The position numbers were made by a program, and so were the translations under genes. From the NCBI GenBank assembly GCA_949126835.1, contig OX421497.1, positions 4,271,024-4,335,023 of the forward strand: a DNA stretch of 64,000 bases. The letters are read 5' to 3'. This document shows, piece by piece, positions 11,001 to 21,403 of the stretch; the stretch's first letter is position 1; each line of letters opens with the position of its first letter. The DNA comes from Anisus vortex (taxonomy: Eukaryota; Mollusca; Gastropoda; Planorbidae). The notes below the pieces were generated by a model. The model did not search any database. It was not told the DNA's origin and worked only from the letters and a program-made list of their open reading frames with translations.

Positions 11001-14000
11001 CGATAGTCAATAGGCATATCGACATTTCTGCTTGAGATTAGCTCATGCGTAACGAAATTATTTGCCAGATCGCATAACTATGTCCGCCAAATACTGTGAA
11101 CCAGTACCCGCCCTGAGAAACACTGAAAATATTCGCGCCCACCGGGCCGCAATCCAGCCTGCAATCTTCAACATTACATATGTTCGGCCATTCAGCTATA
11201 ATTCTTGGATACTTACAGCCACGTTCGCACTGGATTAAACTGTCATCAGCAGTACGTTTCCCGAAAGCTGACATTATTGCCTTTAGATTGGAGTATACGA
11301 ACTGTTATCGGATCACCATGTGTATATATTAACTTTTGATGAACTGTGTTCCTTACACAACGCGTTGGATAATAAATGTGTTAGATTTTAAGACTGCCTA
11401 CGGGCCCATTGACTGTTCTAAAAGCGCTACACAACTGATGTCATCCGATGTCATCTGATGTGCCAGACCACTCTGACGTCAAGATTCAAGACCCCGCGGT
11501 CTAGCGTGAAAGAAAATGAATGTGTATAAATAAAACGGTGAGTGGCATATATGTGAGTTGGTCAAATGTACGTACCGAGATATTATTGGTAGCGAATTAA
11601 ATAATTGCTTCTTTACCGATTTTACAAATTTATAAAACGGGAATAGAGAAAGGAAAACGATTTAATCTTTACAGTAGCCAAAGTAATTGACGCCCCACTG
11701 CCAGCCCCCCCCCCCCCCCCGACGCCAGGTAAAACTAAATCTGCCCTGGGCATCTGGTCAGCGAGACATGACGCGTGTAAGGGCCGTAACTCGTTCCCCC
11801 CCCCCCACACTTCTCTCCCAGCCGATAAACTGTATTGAACTGTTAAACAATGAGAAATGTAATGCTTGAGAAAAGAAGAGAAGCGAATAGTGTAACAATT
11901 AAAGTGAAGCTATGTCCGTGTTTTAGCTCTAGGGCCCAATAATTGCAAACGAACGACAACATTGATACAATTTCCTGGCCTATCGCGCCAGAGGTGACTT
12001 GACTACCGCCTTACTCCGCCCCCCCCCCCACTAGAAGTCACTCGCGCGTGAGAAATCAGAATCCACGTGATCAGAAACACTAGTGTTTAGGCCTGTGTTG
12101 GGGTCAGCTGCACGCGCCCACACAACGCCCGCCGCCGCCCCCCCCCCTGAAGAATGTTCACTAGGCCAATAATGCATGTACCAATACGTTAAGCAAAGGA
12201 CTCCGCTGCCCCACCCTCTATGACTCCGTCATAGATCCCCTGATATTTACGTGTGAGCCAGATCCCCTCACCTGTCCGCTTTAGCGCGAGGCAGGGAGTG
12301 AACTGGTGGACCTGATAGTTCGATCAGCAATTCGATCCCTATCACCCAGTTTTGGCATCCCGTCTCGGACTTCCTCCAATTTCGTGGACCCTACTGCCGA
12401 GGTCGAATTATTATTATTATTATGCTTATAATTATTATAATAAAGTGAATCCCGCATTTATAGCACATAGAAAGCATGAAATAAATAGATTTCCTAGCTA
12501 GTGCCTATCAAACTATCAATATATGAAAAAGTAAGGACCTAAGACAGTCACAGACAAACGATAAAATGAATAAACCGTGTCAATAGCTCGCAAATAAATG
12601 GGACGAACCTAGACTAAGCATTATGCCGGAATAGATTTAAAGTACTGTAAGAAACGCTAAAGCATGCTTTTCTCCTCCGCCCTCAATAGAAACGTAAAAA
12701 TATTCGCCCGTCATCCCTTACCGCCTTGTCTCGACCTCCCCCCTCTTCCCCATAGCGATGACCACCCGCTTCGCTTCGATGGTCCAGAACACTCATAGTG
12801 TAAATAGTAAATGCAGTAGGCCTACCTCTAATGGGTCAAATCTTTCATTATATGAAAGCTTTAAAACATGGCGGGGCAGGTGTGGCGTTTTGGGGAGAAG
12901 ATTAACGTCACACTCAACTAAGGAAGGTCTTAGATGTAATCCGCTCTTATAAGATACTATAATCATCTCATATGTACGTACAAACCACTGACACTATGTG
13001 CCACTATTGAATGTCTGATTGGAGTAAGAATGTGTCTTTCCTTTCTATCTCCTATAATATTTAAGATTAAAGTATTTAGCTTGCATTGAATTTTATTTAC
13101 ATATATGTATACGTTCTGCATGCTTATCAGTATATTACTTATTGTTATACGATTAGTCATTGATATTAGTTCCCATTCATGTACATTATAAATGTTGTAG
13201 CACGTGTGTGTTCCTCCCCCCTCCCCGCCCCATGCCCTCGGAACAAGGCCAGGGTCATACCTGACGCAACCAAGCTAATCCCCCCCCCCCACCCCACAGT
13301 CTCTTCGACCAGATCACAGGAAACTCACATCTCAATGACGGTTCTTCCCCTGGGCAGAGAATAGGGAACTTGGAATCTTTGATGCAGGACCCCGACGGAC
13401 AAGAGAGAAAACTCTGACCAACAACACAGGGCCTTCGAAGTTTCCCTACCGCCGCGTCTTCTCCCCCCCCCCGCACCCCCTCCCCACTACCGTTTGGTAC
13501 TTATTTTCACATGCCAATCAATCAAATGTTGAATTGAAGAGACATGTTGACCAATCGGATACGCTATCTACTGGTCAATCTTACCCTTGCCCCTCCCCCC
13601 TCATTACAATCACGTGGGGAGTTGCAACCTAACTTGTTGTTTAACATGTAATGTAAATGTAAGTTAGTTTTAGGTCAGTCTGGCTTAAGGAGTCTCGAGG
13701 GTTGGATGCCCCGAGCTCCAATAGCACCTAGCGGTGCTATAGTCTGTTGTAGAGTCCTTGTTAGGACTATCTGCTACATGTAGTTTAAGCCTATGATTAA
13801 ATGTACACTCTTTATCACTTGTATTTGGATTGTATGAATTATGTGCTCATGTCATCAATGATTGAATACGGACTTTCACGTGAATAAAATATTCGTTGTT
13901 ACAATACGCCTTGCTTATCGATTGATAGAATACCTGTTTGTGTGACGTCCAGTGACAGTGTCAATTAGTCAACAGTTTAACTCAACCTACGTATTAACGA

Positions 14001-17000
14001 GCCAAACGAAACCTGGATATAAATTTGTCTTAGAATCACCTAGGAATCATCTGCACTTCGGGACCACATACCACCTAGAAAGCCTGCCTAAATCACCCCT
14101 CCCCATCACCCTGTGTACCTGCTGAGTTATCCACTAAGTCTGCACTGATAGCCTAGGCTAATTGCAGGCTCGGTGACAGAATCTTAGACCAGCACGCCAC
14201 ACCCTCCATTTACAGCAAACCAGTTTTTCCGCGGCGCTTATTCAGTATTCACGGCTAACCCTTATATTTAAAAGATATTAATAATATAGCACAATTTTGC
14301 CCGTGTGTTCAATGTTACTTTCTCACCTGTATTCTACAGACAGTGGGCATTCTTGCTGTTTTTATTGTCAACTGCTCCGTCAGCGACCAACCAGTACCTA
14401 TTCCAGTACATCCCCACAATCGCCGTCTATCAGGGGGCCACGAAAGAGGAAGGGGCCACTATACTGACCGTGTGTGGCTGCGTGGACCTGATGAGCAGGT
14501 TACTTTCAGGTCTCCTGGCCGATACTAAACTGTTGAGGTCAACGCAGATCTCCGCCATTGCGCAGATATGTTTAGGTGGGTAGCCTTGTCTGATGAACTT
14601 TAAAAACTAGATATACCGGTAGCTCTAAATGTCTGTCTATCTATTCATCCAACGATCATCTATTGTGTATCTATCTATTTATGCATGTATGGTGTATACA
14701 TATATATATCCGTCGTTCTGTTCGTTCGTTATCCCGTCCATTCATCCATCTATCCTATCTATCGCTCTCTCTCTCTATATATATATATCTATCTATCAAA
14801 TCTATCAATCTATCCAACTATCATTCCTTTGACCGTCAACCTATCCATCCATTCATTCCATCCTTACATTATTCCATCCATACACCCACCAATCAATCCA
14901 ATCATCAATCCATCTATATATCTTCAATCTTCGTTTTATATATGTGTCTGTTTATACATAATATAATTTAATATGTATATCTATCTCGCTACCTTGGTAA
15001 TTATTTATAAGCCTAACTATGAAAGAACTAACTATATTAAACCGTCCATCTATTTCAGGAGTAATTTGTCAGTTCAACCAGCTCTTCACAGACTACACCT
15101 CCTTGTTAGTCATGGGCGTTTTAATGGGGCTCTTCATAGGCACAAGGCAGGCGCTGCTGCCCCTGATGCTCCTGGAGATTGTGGGCATGGGCAAAATGTC
15201 CAGATGCCTGAGCATCACAGCCGTGGTGGGCACGGTATCAGCTGCAGCACACAGCCCGGCATTAAGTAAGTAGTGTAGGATTGCAGATACCCCCGTCCCC
15301 CAGGCAGGGCCCTTGAGAAGAAAAGACCTTTTCTGGGTCCTCCTTTTCAACACTAGTCATATCTAGATTTTTTATTTGCATTATATACGTTTTTTTTTTT
15401 TAGAAAACGGGAATCTTTTTAAAAGGTCTGTGGATCATTTTGTCAAGCTGTCACAAGAGTTACCATTAGAATGTAATCATTTCATTCACAACCTAACAGA
15501 CCTATTTAATATTTTAATCAAGTATGTTTTTTATTTAAATTAATGTAACTTTTGTTCCACTTCAGTACTAATCTTACAAAGAATATTACAAAGATAAGTA
15601 AAATGGGAAAGAACACTCACTGGTGATTTATTTCGATGACAATAACTCCTACAGAAGTATTGGGGGTTATAAAGTTGGAGAACTAAATTATTGTCAATTA
15701 ACTTGTCAGAATTCATTTTAATATGGAATTATTTGAATGTAAAAATTGAGAGAGTAAATTGAGAATCGGAGTCTCAATGTTAGATAAGCAACTGTTTTCA
15801 CAGCTACAGGGTTTAATAATTTGGGACACATATCCATGACAGTTGGAACTCTGTAATACACGAACTGCATATTATATAAAGTCTAATAAAAAGACTTCAA
15901 GGCGGTTTAAATTGTATTAATATAAATCATAAATGATAGCTTCATGGGCCACCAAAACTCTTATGGGCCCCGGTGCGGACTAGAATAACGTACCAAACGT
16001 CCGTCAAAAGGAGGACATGTCCTATTTTTCCGACTCTTGTCCTCCGTCCGGCCGGCAAAGCACAAACCCTTTAAAATGCCCGGCTTTTTTTACTATTTTG
16101 TTTTGTAGGCATTAAGAAAAATACATTTTATGAAAAAGTATTAACATGTTAAGAATTTAATTAATAAACAGGTGATCATTTGTACAAGGAAAGAGTTATC
16201 CTTTTAAAATAGATTCTTGCATGAGCTTTAAAGTTGCCCAACCAAAGGCAAGCTGCCATCAGTCTACAGTGAATATATATGTTATTTTTAACAAAACTGT
16301 TTCTTGCTCAGTTTACCAATAGACACTGAAACTTAGTGGCGGCTCTTGTAATAAAATTATACGAATTGTGGGCTTAATTAAAGCGAAACAATCCAATTAA
16401 AACACAATGTCAAGCCCACACTGCCTTGCTAACAATTGCATTAGTTTCCACCCATACATAGATCTACAAACTTACAAGATAAATACAAAAAGAACTTCTG
16501 ATGTAGTTTCCATAATTGATATGAATTAACGTAAATATGTTTTCCCATGTTATATAAGCTATGTAAGTTGAAAAAGGCAAATGTAAAAATTTGTAAAATT
16601 TTGTATTATTATTTAATTCATAAAAAGTTACATTGTTGACGTCAATTCTTCTTGACCTCCCCCCCCCCCCATGTCAACAATTGTCAAACTTTTTCAGACC
16701 CCCTCCCCCCTATATTGTTGACGAAATTAATGGACGTCCCTATAGTAAAAAAAAAGGTAGTAGCTCAATATTTAGCAGGAGCAGCCATAATAGACATAAT
16801 AAAAGCATACGTGTATATAAATGTATATAACAATAAAGACAAAGCTGAATTAAAGTAATAAAGAACGTTTAAAAAAAAAGTCCTGCCATTCCTAACAAAA
16901 AGCACATTTGAAGTGGAACAAATGATAGATAGGCTATTGTGTAGGCCCTACGCATGTTTTCACTATTTTTATTTATTTATAATATGTTGTTCTGATAAAT

Positions 17001-17207
17001 TTACATTGCTTTTTAAATATATGCTGTGCGTTTTCTACTTTTCCAGGTGCTGTGGTGCAGTCCACAGGTTCCTACGCCATCGTTCTGTACTATGTCGGAG
17101 CTGCACTGATCGTCGGTGCCATCGGAATCTTGTTAACTCCCTTGATGTCACGCCTGGACACCAAGCGAGGGGAAAGAACTCTAAAGATTAATGGAGCAGA
17201 AACATAA
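2084..17207 (+). CDS. Monocarboxylate transporter-like protein (SLC16/MCT family, MFS), 8 coding exons, complete
   Basis: Coding exons 2084-2144, 2971-3114, 4679-4822, 5742-5985, 6704-7177, 14340-14575, 15059-15265 and 17047-17207 join with matching phases and GT/AG borders into 556 codons plus TAA. The product is a 12-helix major facilitator of the plasma-membrane monocarboxylate transporter type. The N-terminal MCT signature appears as DRGWSW (residues 11-16). The loop after helix 4 reads FYFNRRRSLAMS (133-144), matching the second family signature. A long Ser/Asn/Lys-rich cytosolic loop between helices 6 and 7 is encoded by the single 474-nt exon 5. The helix-8 Asp/Arg pair that MCT1 needs for proton-coupled transport is kept (D405, R409). 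The helix-1 lysine of MCT1 appears to be Gln34, so the substrate may differ from lactate/pyruvate. The ATG at 2084 is the only one giving an N-terminus of normal length. A 5' non-coding exon was not identified. Intron 5 (7178-14339) holds a hAT element and a whole LTR retrotransposon. Confidence 0.9.
3650..3965 (+). mobile_element. Fragment of a non-LTR reverse transcriptase
   Basis: One frame reads SDCNSYRGISLLSIVGKIFA and continues ARVALSRLQ, followed, frameshifted, by CGFRSGRSTI. This is the fingers region typical of endonuclease/RT-type LINEs. It has no intact ORF. Confidence 0.75.
4120..4315 (+). mobile_element. SINE-A copy 2
   Basis: GGCAGCGCGTTCGG head, B box GGTTCGAATCC, then GGTGCAGGCTAGGATT and the GGTACCTGACC body. 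It is nested in the hAT-like element 3136-4382. Confidence 0.8.
4960..5082. repeat. Facing poly-C and poly-G tracts
   Basis: About 50 bp of interrupted C runs (4965-5008) faces a G-rich GGGGGAGGCGGGGGGGGGGG at 5059-5080. Similar homopolymer C/G runs recur at 16660, 37276, 39820, 51760, 53595, 56529 and 57187. Confidence 0.9.
6095..6295 (-). mobile_element. SINE-A copy 3, decayed
   Basis: Contains GTGGCCACGGCATTC, AACTGGGTAAACTCAGGAAC and CGAACCCAGGACTTTCGGTA, matching the family in reverse orientation. Confidence 0.65.
7191..8117 (+). mobile_element. Non-autonomous hAT-type element, 927 bp
   Basis: Its ends are TAGGGATG and CATCCCTA, with several AAACCGGTTTT subterminal motifs at both ends. 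A perfect 8-bp target duplication TTTAAGAT flanks it (7183-7190 and 8118-8125). No transposase frame is present. It starts only 13 bp into intron 5 of the MCT-like gene. A second copy lies at 55662-56627. Confidence 0.92.
8690..8983. other. Unclassified repeat-like stretch
   Basis: Higher G+C than its flanks, with no intact frame and no partner in the window. It may be LINE 3' UTR, but I cannot support a family. Confidence 0.25.
8984..9232 (+). mobile_element. SINE-A copy 4
   Basis: GCGGCAGCGCGTTCGGCT, B box GGTTCGAATCC, GTGGCCACAAAAACTGGTGG and a 3' GTCCGACGGGATACTTTAA. The LTR retrotransposon begins about 20 bp after its end. Confidence 0.85.
9255..10576 (+). repeat. 5' LTR
   Basis: TGTGGCGT...ACGCCACA, 1322 bp. 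It holds two perfect hairpins (10096-10115 and 10128-10143) and an AATAAA at 10258-10263. Apparent ORFs inside it are repeated identically in the other LTR and do not resemble proteins. Confidence 0.93.
10579..10596 (+). other. Primer binding site, tRNA-Pro type
   Basis: TGGGGGCTCGTCCGGGAT is the 18-nt sequence known as the proline-tRNA primer binding site of murine-leukaemia-type retroviruses. It starts two nt after the 5' LTR, the normal position. Confidence 0.9.
10597..12880 (+). other. Internal region of the LTR element, no coding capacity
   Basis: It begins with a leader that can fold TGATGAAA (10668-10675) against TTTCATCA (10692-10699), directly followed by CAGGTGAGC, a consensus-like splice donor. 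About 10800-10990 holds roughly three diverged tandem units with TTCGGATTA, TGTCGGC and CCACAATAACAAA blocks. The remainder contains several poly-C runs (11706-11720, 11797-11806, 12019-12029, 12138-12148) and a short ATT repeat near 12410. No ORF above 80 codons looks real. Confidence 0.75.
12881..14201 (+). repeat. 3' LTR
   Basis: Near-identical partner of 9255-10576 with the same 8-bp ends. AATAAA is at 13883-13888. A purine-rich GGCGGGGCAGG immediately precedes it and may act as the polypurine tract. Confidence 0.93.
14625..14990 (+). repeat. Degenerate TCTA/ATCC microsatellite
   Basis: Runs of CTATCTAT, CATCCATC and TATATATATC fill the intron between MCT exons 6 and 7. The ORFs across it are low-complexity artefacts. 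Confidence 0.9.
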
Positions 17208-17267
17208 TCGAACTCGAAGAAAACAGAGAACTAACGCAGATCAAATTAAAAAAAATATATACTGATT

Positions 17268-17280
17268 GTTTATTAAATAT
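17268..17280 (+). other. Candidate poly(A) signal of the MCT-like gene
   Basis: An ATTAAA lies about 65 nt after the TAA at 17205-17207, inside a T-rich stretch. It is the nearest recognisable poly(A) hexamer. Use is inferred. Confidence 0.35.
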
Positions 17281-17549
17281 GTTTGACACATGTTACGTTT
17301 TTTTTTTTAAATACTGTGTGTGCTTATGTTGAGGCGTCATCAAATCTTGAAATCTAACCTTTGAACGCCAATCGCTTTGCAGATCCCCACTTAATTTCCC
17401 GGTGTTAACAAAATGCGAATGTGTAGTCACTTACATACCGCGCGCTTAGATCCACCACCCTCATTTTATGGTTTAGCAAAAGTGTTGCAAGTGTTCAACC
17501 GTATAACGTACACAAAGCATTTTAATACATTATTTCCTCCTTTTATTTT

Positions 17550-17690
17550 TGCCGCTGTATTTTGTGTACCGGTATTTATACTTTTAGTAAGTTTTAGGTC
17601 TTACTATTTACGGGATGTGGTTAACTCCCTTGGCGTCACGTCCGGACGCAAAGCTAGGGGAAGGAACTTTAACATAAAGTAATTCAAAAC
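17550..17690 (+). pseudogene. Decayed duplicate of the last MCT-like exon
   Basis: About 140 bp here resembles the terminal exon at 17047-17207. The shared block runs from the Tyr-rich helix-12 region through TTAACTCCCTTG, a CGTCACG/TGTCACG block, and a Lys/Arg-rich tail ending in TAA. In the matching frame one reads LTPLASRPDAKLGEGTLT then stop, against LTPLMSRLDTKRGERTLK in the gene. The upstream helix sequence is out of frame and there is no clean acceptor. It therefore looks like a relic of a partial tandem duplication, not a used alternative last exon. Confidence 0.5.
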
Positions 17691-17715
17691 ATATGTTTAA
17701 ATAATCTTATAATTA

Positions 17716-17872
17716 TAAGTTAACAGACGTTCCTTCTAGATAGAAGATTATTACGTCCACTAGGCCCAAAACTCCTGCAGGGCGACAGGGATCCGTCGGT
17801 TGCAAGGATAGAACCCGCGACGTGTCAGTTGGTTTTTGGTTGAACACTGGACCAGCCGGCTTCATACTGTAA
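17716..17872 (-). mobile_element. tRNA-derived SINE-B, copy 1
   Basis: Minus strand: GAAGCCGGCTGGTCCAG (A-box region), GGGTTCTATCC (B box), GCCTAGTGGACGTAATAATC and AGAAGGAACGTCTGTTAAC tail. Confidence 0.75.
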
Positions 17873-17928
17873 AATATTTTCTTATATATCTTTTTCTTAT
17901 TATATCTTTTCATAAGAGAAAACTATAT

Positions 17929-18230
17929 TGACCCAATATGTCTGCCAATATTTAAATTTAAATCTTCTTCTTTATTGTACTGTGAAGAACACGTTACACG
18001 AGGAAATTTTGGGTGAATAGACAACAACTGCTCTGGGATCACAGGCAGAAACAGTCCAGAGTTTCATTGAAGGTCTTTGTTCCAGTTTTTCAGTGACGAT
18101 TTGATAGCAGGCACAAGGGACCCTAATATTATCCCATTATTGACCCAATATGCTGCCAATATTTGAATCTTGGCCTAATGCCTGACAGTTTGGGCCGATA
18201 TGCTGCCAATAATTAAATCTTGGCTAAAGG
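17929..18230 (+). repeat. Three short direct repeats
   Basis: CCAATATGTCTGCCAATATT (17934), CCAATATGCTGCCAATATTT (18146) and CCGATATGCTGCCAATAATT (18195) are local duplicates. Confidence 0.7.
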
Positions 18231-18339
18231 TGGATTTGCCATTGAACAAAAAAAAAGTATTGGCATTTAGCGATGGGAGCACCACATACATTTTCCATAA
18301 CAAATTTAATTTGGCCCATGCAAGGCTTCCATTGGATGT

Positions 18340-18585
18340 AATAAATTCACCAAGATCAGCATTAAATCTCCCACATCTTGCTTGCAGTGTTTGGTTAGAA
18401 TCCTGGTTAAGACTACGATTTTTTCCCCAGGTCTGAAGTGTGTCCCATAGTCTACCCAGCTCTGATGGGTACCTGAACTTAGTTAGGGTAAAGTAAAGGC
18501 GGCTGTGCATTGTGCTGACCCCACAATCCACCTAGTATGCCGGCCCTGCGATCAATTTGGTCCGACGGGTACTTTACTTTACTCC
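18340..18585 (+). mobile_element. SINE-A copy 5
   Basis: B box GGTTAGAATCC, CTACCCAGCTCTGATGGGTA and 3' GGTCCGACGGGTACTTTAC. Confidence 0.75.
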
Positions 18586-18835
18586 TCCCATGTATAAATT
18601 ACATTTCTCTTCACCCTGGTTTACGGTGATGCTGGTTGCAAATGACAAAGTAAACAAATCAGCAACATAAAAACACTGTATATATATATCTTTTATCCAC
18701 TTTTAATGAATATTTAGTTGACCTAAGATGTTCTTTTAAAGTTCTTACAAACTTTCTAGATTGGCAATCTAAATTTTGAACATAAATCACAAGAAAAAAT
18801 AAATTCTTTTTTTTTTGGCATTGTAAATTATGTTT

Positions 18836-19130
18836 GCCATCACTGAGCTATATAATTACATGGAGTGCTCAATCACTTAGAAATGTGTATTGGTAATATG
18901 GATAGCTCAGTGACATTTACTTAAAAATAAGTATTTCTATATTATGGTATTCATTAAAATTAAAAATATTTAAAACAAATATATATAAATAAAGTAAATT
19001 TTTAATTTCATGTATTTCCGGGTCAAATCAGCCATCTTACAGGGGTCCACTTATCTATATATAAGAATCTGCATTTTCTCTGACAATTTAAGCGATTGAG
19101 CAGTACATGTATGTAGAGCTCACTTTAAAC
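18836..19130 (+). mobile_element. MITE with ~35-bp imperfect terminal inverted repeats
   Basis: The left end CACTGAGCTATATAATTACA then TGGAGTGCTCAATCACTTA is mirrored at the right by GCGATTGAGCAGTACATGTA then TGTAGAGCTCACTT. A third inverted copy of the outer motif (ATAGCTCAGTG) lies at 18902-18912. A partial copy is at 59725-59840. Confidence 0.55.
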
Positions 19131-19544
19131 ATTATTTGAAAAAAAAAAAAAAAACAATAATCAACTCAATAAAATAATAAATATGATAGTTAAATAATAC
19201 AATCTACTTTCTGATTACAAAAAATATTATCATTACATAAATATTTGTACTCCAGTTATGCACAAAAGAAAGGAATGTATAAAATCACATCAAATACCAG
19301 AATATGCAGCACATGATATTCACGCAGTAACCAGTTTTTGTTCCAAGCTACTCAATACACAATTATTAGGGTGGTCCATGTTTTCAAAACCCTTAATCTT
19401 TCCTAGTGCACTTATTTAGTTATTTAAATATACAACGTAATACTCTATTAAATTTTCATTTACAATTATTTATGTTGCAAAGTTGTTTATTGCTATTAAA
19501 AAATATTTTTTTTAAAATTAGGGCAACAAAAGCGTTTGTCTGTA

Positions 19545-19810
19545 TAACAGACACGGTGGCCCCAAGCTGGACTGGAGTGCCAAAGGTCCTGGGTCCGAAT
19601 CCTGGTGCAGGCTAGGATGTGTCCCACAGGTCTGGAGGGTCTCCCTGATTCTACCCAGCTCTGAGGGTCTACCTGACATTAGTTAGGGCAAGTTAAAGGC
19701 TGCGGGGAATTGCCCTGGCCACTAAATCCCCCCAGTACACTGTGGTCACAGACGCCCGTGAATGCTGCTTCTCAGACCGTATCGGCCTGACGGGACACTT
19801 CACATTTTTT
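19545..19810 (+). mobile_element. SINE-A copy 6
   Basis: CACGGTGGCCCCAAGC head, B box GGTCCGAATCC, CTACCCAGCTCTGAG and CCTGACGGGACACTTCAC end. Confidence 0.8.
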
Positions 19811-21400
19811 TTAAAAACATTTTGAATACAAGCATTCATTCATAGTGAAACATGTTTATGTTGAGATTCACATCAACCACACATACATACAGCTGGCTGA
19901 ATGCTAAATATCCAATGAAACTCAAAAACACATTCACACCAACTGATAAATATCTAGTTTAAAAGTAGAGTTGAAAACAAAGAAAATTTCAACATAATAA
20001 TAAGCCTTTCACTAAGGCAGAGACTTAGAAATGAGGAATCCTGGTTTGCACATAGAAGAACTGACTGGGTCTGGAGAGAGAGTTGGCAGGGAAAGTGAAA
20101 AGGTTGGCGGCATCTAACTGGAATGCTATATTGCACAGTCAGGGTAAATATCTACATTCTAAACAGTTAGAGCAAACCACATATAACATCAGTTTAAATA
20201 AACACCATCTCAGATGCTATGGCTTACAAATGCAGACATTGAAAACTGAACACTGGGGACGACAGCAACAACATTTGAAACCAATCCACAACCTTGTTAC
20301 CAAGTTTAAATTTACTATGTTAGTTATGTGCATGAATAATACGTCCGGGTCCCTGCGTAAGGTTCCCATATTTTAAACAATACGTTTCCCATTTTGTCTT
20401 TGAGCTTTTACAGTATCATAATGACCTTCGGCTTAAACTAATATTGCTACTACATTCGGAGACTGTGTCGAGAAAAAAATGGCTAAAAAAATATGCAGGC
20501 ATGACATTGCAAGACACAGAATAGGGGAGTGAATTAAGTACAGTGAACACTTGCTACTTCGAGGTTTGACATTAGCAGATTTTGTCATTATATTAAATGA
20601 GAAAATATATTGCAGATTTTCCAGAATTTTCTTTTTTAATGTACACCTACTGTTTTATTGCTAAACATTTGTGCCTGTGTACTGTATGTACATACTGTAC
20701 ATATCTGTACATTACTGTAAAGAGTGGTTCGTTAACAGTACGTAAAGGGAGGGTTTTAAAAGTCCGAATACTGCACCGAATACACGTTAAATAAATTCTG
20801 TAAATATGGTGTCCCTACTTCACGTATTTTCAGCTATAGCGGCCGGTTTCGGAACCTATCTACCACGATAAACGAGGGTTCACTGTATATATTCTCCACA
20901 TAATTACTGTTTTCTTTTTCTGCTGTTATTTAAAAAAAAAAAAATTCAAACCAAAATTTTATTCCAACTATTCCAGACAGACAAAAGTACAGCCTTTCAC
21001 ATTTGTTTTTTTACATTCAGTGTAACAACCAGATGCTTTGTGTGCATTCAGTATTATCAGACTGAACAAAGCCATAGCTGAAACCTATTTATACAAAAGA
21101 GGGTTTTGGTTTTCACACATTATTCAAAAACTGTACCATGAAACTATACACTGAAGACTAGATAGTGACAACTATACAATCAGGTAATGAGCAACATTTT
21201 TTAAAAAGTCGAACCAGGTGGAATGACTGTTACGTTTGCATTAAAAAAAATGCAGCTGTTCTTGTTTTTAAATTAAGACAGTTTTGATCTCTACAGAGTA
21301 TTATAAATAATTGTAAATGACACGCATAAAGAAAAAAATCCTGAAATCTGGCCGTGGCTGGCTGTAACAGGGGTGGTGGCGGCTACTGGGGAGGCTGAAG
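19811..21400. other. Region 3' of the TMEM9-like gene
   Basis: The part nearest the gene (20960-21403) is the likely 3' UTR. No gene or repeat was recognised from 19811 to 20950. Confidence 0.5.
20958..20963 (-). other. Candidate poly(A) signal of the TMEM9-like gene
   Basis: AATAAA on the minus strand, about 440 nt after the stop. It is the first such hexamer downstream of the TMEM9-like stop, so a 3' UTR of this length is plausible. Confidence 0.35.
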
Positions 21401-21403
21401 GAG

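Larger units (their letters stand above)
9255..14201 (+). mobile_element. Complete non-autonomous LTR retrotransposon, 4.9 kb
   Basis: Two near-identical direct repeats (9255-10576, 1322 bp; 12881-14201, 1321 bp) begin TGTGGCGT and end ACGCCACA. They are flanked by the 5-bp target duplication CCCTC (9250-9254 and 14202-14206). Two nt after the 5' LTR lies a tRNA-Pro-type primer binding site. The 2.3-kb interior has no gag, protease, RT or integrase frame, so it must be moved in trans. The LTRs differ mainly in poly-C length by eye, so insertion was recent. It landed in intron 5 of the MCT-like gene, about 20 bp past a SINE. Orientation follows PBS position and AATAAA. Confidence 0.93.

Noticed and set aside
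14629..14971. Ile/Tyr/Ser-rich ORFs
   Set aside because: They are microsatellite translation inside an MCT intron.
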